Of a DNA stretch of 64,000 bases, positions 8,912 through 15,821 are shown one piece after another; within the stretch, counting starts at the first letter, position 1; every line of letters starts with the position of its first letter. Source of the stretch: Pseudomarimonas salicorniae (lineage in GTDB: Bacteria; Pseudomonadota; Gammaproteobacteria; Xanthomonadales; Xanthomonadaceae); contig NZ_JALNMH010000001.1 of the NCBI RefSeq assembly GCF_023156535.1, positions 372,001 through 436,000 of the forward strand. Direction: 5' to 3'. The position numbers and the translations under genes were made by a program. The notes beneath the pieces were generated by a model. That model was not told the DNA's origin. It made no database searches and was given only the letters and a program-made list of their open reading frames with translations.

Positions 8912-9352
8912 CTAGCGGGCGGTCGAGCCGGCCTGGCCGGACCAGAACTCCTCGAGGAGGACCAGGCCGGGAGGCATCGAACCAGGCTGCCGCGCGGCCG
9001 CCGCCGCGCGCTTCCAGCTGGCGCTCGACAGGGCCAGGAAGTGCGAACGGGTCGGGCGGGCAAGGCCCATCCACCAGTCGGCGAAGACGCGCTGCTCGAT
9101 CGGTTCGTCGAGGAGCACCCGCAGGCCGCGGTGCCGGCGGCTGCCGCGGATCCTCAGCATGGTCTCGTCGACGGCGGCCGACGGCCCCTCGAGGTACTGC
9201 AGGAAATCGCCATCGGCGTAGAGCAGCACGCCGCTTACTCCAGAATGGGCGTTGTTGCGGCGGGACTCGGAGAGCAGCCCCTCAAGCGCCGCCTCATCGA
9301 AGGGCCGGGTGGCAGAGCTCAGATAGCAGATACCTCGAAGCATGAAAGGCAT
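8912..9352 (-). CDS. BLUF-domain blue-light sensor protein
   Basis: 146 residues from ATG 9352 (alternative ATG 9343). A single BLUF domain fills about residues 4-100. The FAD-pocket residues can be seen: Tyr10 in GICYLSSA, Asn33/Asn34 in SRRNN, Gln52 in DFLQYLEGP, and the FADWWMG Trp/Met motif near 90-96. BLUF proteins bind FAD and switch hydrogen bonding around the Gln on blue light. The C-terminal ~45 residues (SHFLALSSASWKRAAAAA) are Ala-rich and helical-looking. No output domain is fused, so it must act through a partner. The convergent diguanylate cyclase 55 bp away is a candidate, but that link is inference. Confidence 0.88.
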   Translation of the reverse strand: MPFMLRGICYLSSATRPFDEAALEGLLSESRRNNAHSGVSGVLLYADGDFLQYLEGPSAAVDETMLRIRGSRRHRGLRVLLDEPIEQRVFADWWMGLARPTRSHFLALSSASWKRAAAAARQPGSMPPGLVLLEEFWSGQAGSTAR

Positions 9353-9413
9353 TGTCGCCGACTGACCGGCGCCTTTGCAGCCATCCGCGAAGGGCCGCGG
9401 CGGCGGCGGCGCT

Positions 9414-9962
9414 TCAGCCCGGGGGACGCAGGCTCGCTTGCCCAGCCGGCGCGTGCAGGCGTTTCCAGTACAGCGCCGTGGGATGCAGCCGGCCGTCGGG
9501 ACTGCGTGCGTAGTCGGGGATCTGTCCTGCCGGCTGCCAACCGCGGCGCCGGTAGAGCGCCTCGGCGCCGGAGCCGGCCTCGGTGTCGAGGACCAGCAGG
9601 AAGCGGCCCTGCTCGCCCGCGGCGCGCTCGGCGACATCCAAGAGGGCCGAGCCGATGCCGCGACCGCGCGCCGAGCGGTGCACCATCAGCTTCTGCAGCT
9701 CGGCCCGATGCCGGCCATTGGCCTTGTGGCAGAGCCCCAGCTGCACGCTGCCCAGCAGCCGGCCGGCGTCCTCGGCCACCCAGCACAACACATCCTGTTC
9801 CAGCGACTCGGCCAGGCCCTGCCAGTAGCCTGCGGCCTCGGCCCGGTCGAGGTGGGCCATGAAGCCGATCGAGGCGCCGCCCGCGACGGCGTCGAGGAGC
9901 AGGTCGCAGAGTGGGTCGACCAGTTCGGGGCCGAGCTGGCCAAGGCGTCGGATCGCGGGCAT
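9414..9962 (-). CDS. GNAT family N-acetyltransferase
   Basis: 182 residues starting MPAIRRLGQLGPE at 9962. A GNAT fold is indicated by the acetyl-CoA loop MVHRSARGRGIGSALLDVAE (R/QxxGxG/A at ~112-118), the preceding beta strand GSVQLGLCHK, and the following AEALYRRRGWQPAG. It would acetylate a small molecule or a protein terminus; the substrate cannot be deduced. It is transcribed toward the BLUF gene 61 bp downstream and may be co-transcribed. The longer open frame upstream of 9962 is low-complexity Arg/Gly sequence from the intergenic repeat and is not coding. Confidence 0.82.
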   Translation of the reverse strand: MPAIRRLGQLGPELVDPLCDLLLDAVAGGASIGFMAHLDRAEAAGYWQGLAESLEQDVLCWVAEDAGRLLGSVQLGLCHKANGRHRAELQKLMVHRSARGRGIGSALLDVAERAAGEQGRFLLVLDTEAGSGAEALYRRRGWQPAGQIPDYARSPDGRLHPTALYWKRLHAPAGQASLRPPG

Positions 9963-10077
9963 GGCCCAAGGTATCGATTGGTGCGGCGGGGCGGTAGCGC
10001 CGGCCTGCTGCTTGCCGGTGCGAACTGCGCACCGTTTTTGGGCCAGGCCTTGGGTGCGGGCGTTCAGGCAGCCCGGA

Positions 10078-10224
10078 CCACCCCCTCCCAGCCTCCCCCT
10101 CCACCGCCTTCGGCGGCGCAAGGGGAGGGGCTGATGGAGCCGGGCGTCGATGGGCACGGCCGAACGAATCGGGCTCCTCCCCTTGCCGCGCTTCGCGCGG
10201 TAGGGGGAGGTTGGGAGGGGGTGG
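10078..10224. repeat. Long inverted-repeat intergenic element (147 bp)
   Basis: Arms at 10078-10100 and 10202-10224 are 23 bp each and complementary with one mismatch; they are C-rich (CCACCCCCTCCC...) and G-rich respectively. Smaller inverted pairs lie inside (CCGCCTTCGGCGG; CCGCGCTTCGCGCGG). The element fills much of the 446-bp gap 9963-10408. The rest of that gap shows no convincing gene. It looks like a MITE-like or REP-like dispersed repeat, but it occurs only once in this window. Confidence 0.75.
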
Positions 10225-10408
10225 CGACGGTTCGCGTGGTTGGGGGTCGTCAGAACGCATTGCGTGCGATTGTGGGCAGTCGTTCGTTACCCAACGCTGG
10301 ATCAGCGCAGCAAGCTGCGCACCACGATTTCGTATTCGCGCCCGTTGGGGACGGCGCCTGGTTCTGAACCTCGACTACTCCGCTCGGCGCGGAGAGGGAG
10401 CCGGCCCG

Positions 10409-11416
10409 CTAGCGGTGGAAGCCGTCGATCTCGATGCGCAGTTCGGCGCGGCAGACATCGGCGGCGAGCAGCAGGCGCTGCGTCGCGGCGGGCAGATGGC
10501 GGTCAAGTTCGGCAGCGACGGCGGCGGCGCTGTCGGCATCACGGACGTAGGCCTTGAGCAGGCTGCCCGCGCCGAATGCGGGCGCCAGGGAGGGGCGCAG
10601 GCCGCGCGCGGCCTGCAGCAGGCTAGCGAAGTTGCGGAAGGTCTCGTCGACCTGGTCGGCCAGGCTGTCGCGATGCAGGGAGGCGTGGCCGACCACGCTG
10701 GCCGTGCCGGACAGCAGCAGGGGCAGCGAAGGCGCGCCGGGCAGGGTCGCGCGGGAGAAGCTCGGTGGCTGCGGGCCGTACTGCCGCGGGTAGCGCCAGG
10801 CGGCGACCTGCCGTGGGTTCTCGATCGGGGTGCCCGGCTGCGGGCCGGCCAGCCAGTACAGGCGCAGCACGCGGGCGCCGTCGCGCAGGCCGATGGCCGT
10901 GGCAGCGGGATAGGCGGACAGCCGCTGGCCGATGCCGAGGGCGCGACCGATGCAGAACTGGCGGTAGCGCTCGGCATCGCCCTCGCCCTCGGTGATCGCG
11001 TCGATGTAGTTCCAGCTGCGCAGCAGGGCGGGATGGGGGCCCGAAGCCAGATGGTCGAGCAACTGCCGGTAGGCCGCCTCGGCGGCCGGCGTGATACCGC
11101 CGTGGCGCGCCTCGTCGACGCAGAGCGAACCGAAGGAAAGATCGCCAGCGCGGGCCCAGGCGATGTTGCCGTCGCGGCCGCAGAGGGCGTCGGCGTCGAC
11201 CCGCCAGACCTCGAAGGGCACGGCGGCACCGAGCGGCTCGAGACCGACGTTGAAGTAGCGCGGGTCGTCATCCCGGGCCGGCGCGCGGCGACCGAAGCCG
11301 ATCACCGCCAGGGTGCGCGGGTCGTCCAGCAGGCTGGACAGCGACGCCTCGCGATAGGCCACCTCGAGCTGCGGCAGGGCAGGCGCGGATCCGGGAGGCC
11401 ATTCAAGGCTGCTCAT
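10409..11416 (-). CDS. xanB2: Chorismatase / hydroxybenzoate synthase, XanB2-like
   Basis: 335 residues from ATG 11416 (MSSLEWPPGSAPALPQLEVA). The length and pattern match the FkbO/Hyg5/XanB2 chorismatase family: an N-terminal RidA-like half and a C-terminal half with FCIGRALGIGQRLSAYPAAT and RVLRLYWLAGPQPGTPIENP. In Xanthomonas, XanB2 hydrolyses chorismate to 3- and 4-hydroxybenzoate, the aryl starter of xanthomonadin and a precursor of coenzyme Q and a diffusible factor. The ATG overlaps the stop of the upstream halogenase-like gene (ATGA), so the two form an operon. Placement at the edge of the polyene genes supports the assignment. Confidence 0.85.
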   Translation of the reverse strand: MSSLEWPPGSAPALPQLEVAYREASLSSLLDDPRTLAVIGFGRRAPARDDDPRYFNVGLEPLGAAVPFEVWRVDADALCGRDGNIAWARAGDLSFGSLCVDEARHGGITPAAEAAYRQLLDHLASGPHPALLRSWNYIDAITEGEGDAERYRQFCIGRALGIGQRLSAYPAATAIGLRDGARVLRLYWLAGPQPGTPIENPRQVAAWRYPRQYGPQPPSFSRATLPGAPSLPLLLSGTASVVGHASLHRDSLADQVDETFRNFASLLQAARGLRPSLAPAFGAGSLLKAYVRDADSAAAVAAELDRHLPAATQRLLLAADVCRAELRIEIDGFHR

Positions 11417-12765
11417 GCCCGCCCTCCCTGCGACGCGCTCGATTGCAGCGTGTCCTCGGCAAAGGCGGCGCGGGCGTCGGCGCGCCGGCGCCACCAGCTG
11501 CGCAGGGCCTGCGGCGCCATGCGCAGGGCGGTCAGCCGGTAGACCATGCGGAAGGCGCGCAGGCGGCGGCGCACCGCGGGGTTGTCGAAGACATCGCCGG
11601 CCAGCATCGAGATCACCGCCTGCTCGATCTGCCAGTGGTTGCGCGGGCGGGCGAACAGTTCGCGCATCACCGGCGAGTTGAAGCGGTAGATGAACCACCT
11701 GAACTCATCGGTGCCGCGCTCCAGGCGACGGCGCATGGCCTGCTGCAGGCCACGCTCGCGGGCCGGTTCGCGCAGGGCGCCATCGACCACCTCGGCGCCC
11801 TGCTCGGCGCTGTCCATGGCGAGGAAGACGCCCGAGGAAAACACCGGATCGATGAAGGCGTAGGCGTCGCCGACGGCGATCCAGCCGCGCCCGCCCAGCG
11901 CATCGCAGGCGTAGGAGTAATTGCCGGTGACGTGGACCGGCGCGGCCCGCTCGGCGCCCTGCATGCGCGCAGCGACCTGCGGGATGGCCAACAGGGTCTG
12001 CGCCAGAAACCCCTCGCGATCGCCGCGACGGGTCTTGAGGTAGTCCGGGGAGCAGACCGCGCCCACGCTGGTCAGTCCGTCGGACAGGGGGATCAGCCAG
12101 ATCCAGCCATGCTCGAAGCGCAGGATCGAGATGTTGCCGGCGTCCTCGCCCTCGCGACGGCTGACGCCCAGGTAGTGGCTGAAGATCGCCGCCGACTGGT
12201 GGCGCGGATTCCTGCGCTTGAGCCGCAGCTGCCGGGCGAGCAGCGTGTCGCGGCCGCTGGCGTCGACCACGTAGCGCGGACGCAGGGCGCGCTCCGCACC
12301 GGCCTCGCGCACGCTGACCCGGGCGGCGCCGCGCTCGTCCCATTCGACCGCGGTGACCTCGGCGCCCTCCCGGGCATCGACGCCGGCCGCGCGGGCGTGG
12401 GCGAAGAGCAGGGCGTCGAACGCGTCGCGGCGCACCTGGAAGGCGTGGTCGTGTCGCGCGCCCAGCGCGCGGCGGAAGTGGAAGGTGTTCGTCCGCTGCG
12501 CATCGATCGGGAAGTCGGCCCCGGCCTTGTGCACGCCGATCGCGCGAACCGCTTCGAGCACGCCGAGCCGCTCGAGGATGGGCAGGTTCATGGGCAGCAG
12601 GGATTCGCCGATATGGAAGCGCGGATGACGGTCCTTTTCCAGCAGGCAGACGCGCCAGCCGCGACGCGCCAGCAGGGTGGCAATGGTGGAACCCGCCGGG
12701 CCGCCGCCTGCGACCAGAACGTCCGGGTTGTCCACATTGCCTGCGTCCTGCATGTCCGGGCCCAT
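11413..12765 (-). CDS. FAD-dependent halogenase-like monooxygenase (1)
   Basis: 450 residues from ATG 12765 (alternative ATG 12753). The N-terminal FAD motif is VAGGGPAGSTIA (18-29). GESLLP (53-58) and the halogenase signature WIWLIP (221-226, WxWxIP) identify the flavin-dependent halogenase superfamily. HKAGADF puts Lys80 in the KxGxxF context of the catalytic lysine in phenolic halogenases. GDAYAFIDPVFSSGVFLAM is the second FAD-binding segment. Xanthomonadins are brominated aryl polyenes, so aryl-ring halogenation is the likely job; a non-halogenating monooxygenase is possible. It is coupled to the chorismatase gene and divergent from the ACP gene. Confidence 0.82.
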   Translation of the reverse strand: MGPDMQDAGNVDNPDVLVAGGGPAGSTIATLLARRGWRVCLLEKDRHPRFHIGESLLPMNLPILERLGVLEAVRAIGVHKAGADFPIDAQRTNTFHFRRALGARHDHAFQVRRDAFDALLFAHARAAGVDAREGAEVTAVEWDERGAARVSVREAGAERALRPRYVVDASGRDTLLARQLRLKRRNPRHQSAAIFSHYLGVSRREGEDAGNISILRFEHGWIWLIPLSDGLTSVGAVCSPDYLKTRRGDREGFLAQTLLAIPQVAARMQGAERAAPVHVTGNYSYACDALGGRGWIAVGDAYAFIDPVFSSGVFLAMDSAEQGAEVVDGALREPARERGLQQAMRRRLERGTDEFRWFIYRFNSPVMRELFARPRNHWQIEQAVISMLAGDVFDNPAVRRRLRAFRMVYRLTALRMAPQALRSWWRRRADARAAFAEDTLQSSASQGGRA

Positions 12766-13010
12766 CGTTGCGTGGCGGGGCAGGACGCGGGTTTCCGGCG
12801 TCGTCGCGCCGGCGGCGCACGGAAGGCTGCTGGCCGCAGCGGCGCCCGCCGGGCGGCGGACCCCAAACCGCGCATGATACACTCCGCGCCCGCCGCCGAC
12901 GCCCCTGCAATGGGCTTTCCAGCGTGCATTTCGCCCGTTGTGCGCCCTCTGCCGGCGCGCCGGACGTCCCACCCTTAGCTTGCTGCCGGGCGCCGCCCGA
13001 GGCCATCGCC

Positions 13011-13280
13011 ATGTCCCAACAGACTCCAGCTGAACGCGAACTAGCCGTCCTCCTTGTCGAGGCGCTCAACCTCGAAACCGTCACCGCCGAGGACATCGAT
13101 CCCGAAGCCGCCCTGTTTGGCGAGGGCCTTGGCCTCGATTCCATCGATGCGCTGGAGCTGGCTCTTGCGATCTCCAAGCGCTATGGCTTCCAGCTGCGCT
13201 CGGACAGCGAGCAGAACCGCCGCATCTTCGCCAGCCTGCGCGCGCTTTCCGCCCACGTCGAGCAGCACAGGACGGCGTGA
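13011..13280 (+). CDS. Acyl carrier protein of the aryl polyene cluster
   Basis: 89 residues with the phosphopantetheine attachment site GLDSIDALEL (Ser44) in an ACP fold. It starts MSQQTPAERELAVLLVEALN and carries acidic helix II features. It should tether the growing aryl polyene chain. It heads an eight-gene plus-strand string with overlapping ends: its TGA overlaps the GTG of the next gene. It is divergent from the halogenase-like gene; the 245-bp gap between them (12766-13010) should hold both promoters, but no strong -35/-10 pair was evident. Canonical aryl polyene clusters usually have two ACPs and only one is visible here. Confidence 0.92.
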   Translation: MSQQTPAERELAVLLVEALNLETVTAEDIDPEAALFGEGLGLDSIDALELALAISKRYGFQLRSDSEQNRRIFASLRALSAHVEQHRTA

Positions 13281-13960
13281 CGCGACTCCTGCCGGCCGTG
13301 CTGGCGGTGACCTATCCATTGCTCGCCCACGCGGCGGCCTGGAGCGGCCAGCCGGTGTGGGCGCTGCTCGCCGGCGGCGTGCTGGTGCTGTTGGTCCTGT
13401 GGCCGGCCCTGGCACGCGGCCACTGGCTGGCCTGGCTGTCGCTGCTGCTCTGCGCCGCAGGTCTTGCCGCGCTGTACCAGCGCGCACTGGGCACCCTGCC
13501 GCTGTTCGCGCCGCCGGTGCTGCTCAACGCCTTCCTGGCCTGGCTGTTCGGTCGCACGCTGGCCGCGGGCCGGCGCCCGCTCATCGAGCAGATGGTGCGC
13601 GTCCTGCACGGGGAGCCCGATGCCATCGATGCGGGCGTCGCGCCCTACGCGCGTCGCCTGACCGCGCTCTGGGCGGGGCTGTTCGCAGCGCTTGCGGTGA
13701 TCAACCTGATCCTGGCCCTGCTCGCCGTGCCCGACGGCCTGCTGGTCGAGACCGGCTTCGCGCCGCCGCTGGCTGTTCCGCTGTCGCTGTGGTCGCTGTT
13801 TGCCAACGTGCTCAACTACGTGATCGTCGCCGCCTTCTTTCTGCTCGAGTACGCCTACCGCAGGCGTCGATTCCCGGACCAGCCCTACCGCAACGTGGTC
13901 GATTTCACCTGCCGCGTCGCCCGGCTGGGGCCGGCCTTCTGGCGCGGGCTGGTACGCTGA
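13277..13960 (+). CDS. Aryl polyene cluster integral membrane protein (COG4648-like)
   Basis: 227 residues from GTG 13277, overlapping the ACP stop by 4 bp. About five or six hydrophobic segments are visible (for example VWALLAGGVLVLLVLWPALA and LWAGLFAALAVINLILALLA). The C-terminus is the basic cytoplasmic tail YRRRRFPDQPYRNVVDFTCR. Small membrane proteins of this kind are regular members of xanthomonadin/aryl polyene operons, but their function is not established. It probably works at the inner membrane in assembly or transfer of the pigment. The family assignment is by context and general resemblance. Confidence 0.72.
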   Translation: MTRLLPAVLAVTYPLLAHAAAWSGQPVWALLAGGVLVLLVLWPALARGHWLAWLSLLLCAAGLAALYQRALGTLPLFAPPVLLNAFLAWLFGRTLAAGRRPLIEQMVRVLHGEPDAIDAGVAPYARRLTALWAGLFAALAVINLILALLAVPDGLLVETGFAPPLAVPLSLWSLFANVLNYVIVAAFFLLEYAYRRRRFPDQPYRNVVDFTCRVARLGPAFWRGLVR

Positions 13961-13991
13961 TGGCCGCGCGCTGCCACCGGCGGTCCGGATC

Positions 13992-14294
13992 ATGAGCCTG
14001 CCGCTGCAGACGCTCTGCGTGCCCCCCGACCACCCGTGCCTGGCCGGCCACTTCCCGGGCAATCCGGTGGTCCCCGGGGTGCTGCTGCTGGAGGCGGTGC
14101 TGGACGCGGCCGAACGCATTGCGGATTGGCCCGCTGGCGGTTGCCGGCTGCCCCAGGTCAAGTTCGTCCGCCCGCTGCTGCCGGGGCAGGTCGCCGAGCT
14201 GCAGATCGAGCGGATCGACGATTCGCGGCTGCGCTTCCGGATCAGCCGCGAAGGCGAGCTGCTTGCCAGCGGCGAGCTGGGGGCGGCGGCATGA
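13992..14294 (+). CDS. Hot-dog fold 3-hydroxyacyl-ACP dehydratase (FabZ/ApeI-like)
   Basis: 100 residues, a short single hot-dog domain. The active-site motif AGHFPGNPVVPGVLLLE (His20) matches the FabZ-type HFPG.P..PGV consensus. It should dehydrate 3-hydroxyacyl-ACP in each polyene elongation cycle. It is shorter than FabZ (~150 aa) but in line with the small ApeI-type dehydratases of aryl polyene clusters. Its TGA overlaps the ATG of the downstream acyltransferase. A second dehydratase is encoded at 18129-18581; pairs are normal in this pathway. Confidence 0.85.
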   Translation: MSLPLQTLCVPPDHPCLAGHFPGNPVVPGVLLLEAVLDAAERIADWPAGGCRLPQVKFVRPLLPGQVAELQIERIDDSRLRFRISREGELLASGELGAAA

Positions 14295-15241
14295 GCTGGA
14301 AGCAGCGCCCCGAGGGCGGCGGCCGCTTCGCCCTGTGGCTGATCCGCAGCATCGCCCTGTACGGCGGGCGCCCGCTCGGTCGCCTGCTGCTCTATCCGAT
14401 CACCCTGTACTTCCTGCTTCGCCGGCGCCCCGAGCGCCACGCCTCGCGGGCCTACCTGTCGCGGGTGTTCGGTCGCCCGGCACGGCTCTCCGAGGTGGCC
14501 CGGCACATCCACACCTTCGCCTGCACCATCCTCGACCGCGTCTTCCTGCTCTCCGGTCGCTTCGGCCGCTTCGAGGTCGAGGTGCATGGCCTCGAGGTGC
14601 TGCATCAGGCCATGGAACAGGGCCGCGGCGTGCTGCTGCTCGGCTCGCACCACGGCAGCTTTGAATCTCTGCGCGCGCTGTCCCAGACCCGACCCGAGGT
14701 CGATGTGCGGGTGGTGCTGGACAAGGGCCAGAACCCGGAGATTACCCAGCTGCTCGACGCCCTGAACCCGCAGCTTGCGCGCGGGGTGATCGACGCCTCA
14801 CAGCCCGGCACTTCGATCGTCCTGGCAATCGGCGAGGCGGCCGCGGAAGGCGCCCTGATCGGCCTGCTGGCCGACCGCGCCCGGCCGGGTGAGCCCTCGA
14901 TGGATTGCGAGTTCCTCGGCAGCCCGGCGCCGTTCCCCACGGCGCCGATGCTGATCGCCTCCTCCCTGCATATCCCGGTGGTGCTCTGCTTCGGCCTCTA
15001 CCGCGGCGGGCGGCGCTACGATCTGCACTTCGAGCTGTTCAGCGAAGGCCTGCGGATTCCCCGCGCCGGCCGCGCCGCGATGCTGTCCTCGCTGCTGCAG
15101 CGCTACGCCCAGCGGCTCGAACATCACGTCCGGCTGGCGCCGTACAACTGGTTCAACTTCTACGACTTCTGGCAGACCGATGCGCGCAACGCTGGCAGCC
15201 CTGCTGTTCCTGCTGAGCCTGTCGCCCGCGCGGGCGGCTGA
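14291..15241 (+). CDS. Lysophospholipid acyltransferase-like protein (LpxL/HtrB type)
   Basis: 316 residues from ATG 14291, overlapping the dehydratase by 4 bp. A hydrophobic N-terminal segment (GRLLLYPITLYFLLRR) anchors it to the inner membrane. The acyltransferase HX4(D/E) motif is in GSHHGSFESLRAL (His120 to Glu125), followed by GLLADRARPG, typical of the LpxL/MsbB family. In aryl polyene biosynthesis an acyltransferase of this class is thought to transfer the polyene from ACP onto a lipid or glycerol moiety. Its 3' end overlaps the LolA-like gene by 62 bp. Confidence 0.85.
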   Translation: MSWKQRPEGGGRFALWLIRSIALYGGRPLGRLLLYPITLYFLLRRRPERHASRAYLSRVFGRPARLSEVARHIHTFACTILDRVFLLSGRFGRFEVEVHGLEVLHQAMEQGRGVLLLGSHHGSFESLRALSQTRPEVDVRVVLDKGQNPEITQLLDALNPQLARGVIDASQPGTSIVLAIGEAAAEGALIGLLADRARPGEPSMDCEFLGSPAPFPTAPMLIASSLHIPVVLCFGLYRGGRRYDLHFELFSEGLRIPRAGRAAMLSSLLQRYAQRLEHHVRLAPYNWFNFYDFWQTDARNAGSPAVPAEPVARAGG

Positions 15242-15821
15242 GGACCCTGCCGCGCTGGACGCGCTGCTGGACCGGCTGCGCCAGCCGGTGCCGGCCAGCA
15301 CGCCCTTCGTGGAGCGTCGCGGCTCGGCCCTGCTCAGCGAACCCCTGCTGCTCAGCGGTCGGCTGGAGCGGCCCGATGAGGACACCCTGCTTCGCGTGGT
15401 CGAGGCGCCCTACCGCGAGCGCAGCACGATCCGCGATGGCCGCGTCGAGCTGGAGCGCGAGGGCGAGTCGACGCGGCGCTTCTCGCTGCGCCGCGCCCCC
15501 GAACTCGCTGCCTTGCTCGACAGCTTCCGCGCCCTGCTCGGCGGCCAGCGCGCGCTGCTCGAGAAGCACTACACCGTGCGTTTGAGCGGTAATCCCGAGG
15601 CCGGCTGGCAGCTGTCGCTGACTCCGCGCGAGGCGCGCCGCCGGCAGCGGGTGCGCGGCATCGACCTGTTCGGCCGCGGCGCCTTGCTCGACTGTCTGGT
15701 GGTCCACGACGGCGAAGGCCAATCCAGCCCGATGCTGCTCGGCGCAGCGGCGGGCGGACCGACCGGAAGCCTGGCCGAGCGCTTCGCCGGCCACTGCGCG
15801 CCGCCGCCCTCGCAGCCATGA
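15180..15821 (+). CDS. LolA-like periplasmic carrier protein
   Basis: 213 residues starting MRATLAALLFLLSLSPARAA, a signal peptide cleaved near residue 19. The mature part is a beta-rich LolA/LolB-type half-barrel: FVERRGSALLSEPLLLSGRL, ERSTIRDGRVELEREG, GWQLSLTPREARRRQRV. LolA-like proteins recur in aryl polyene clusters and are believed to carry the lipid-linked pigment across the periplasm to the outer membrane. The start lies 62 bp inside the acyltransferase gene and the stop overlaps the MMPL exporter start (ATGA). Confidence 0.8.
   Translation: MRATLAALLFLLSLSPARAAEDPAALDALLDRLRQPVPASTPFVERRGSALLSEPLLLSGRLERPDEDTLLRVVEAPYRERSTIRDGRVELEREGESTRRFSLRRAPELAALLDSFRALLGGQRALLEKHYTVRLSGNPEAGWQLSLTPREARRRQRVRGIDLFGRGALLDCLVVHDGEGQSSPMLLGAAAGGPTGSLAERFAGHCAPPPSQP

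Noticed and set aside
11443-12978. 511-codon plus-strand ORF opposite the first halogenase-like gene
   Set aside because: Antisense shadow; the minus strand has FAD and WxWxIP motifs.
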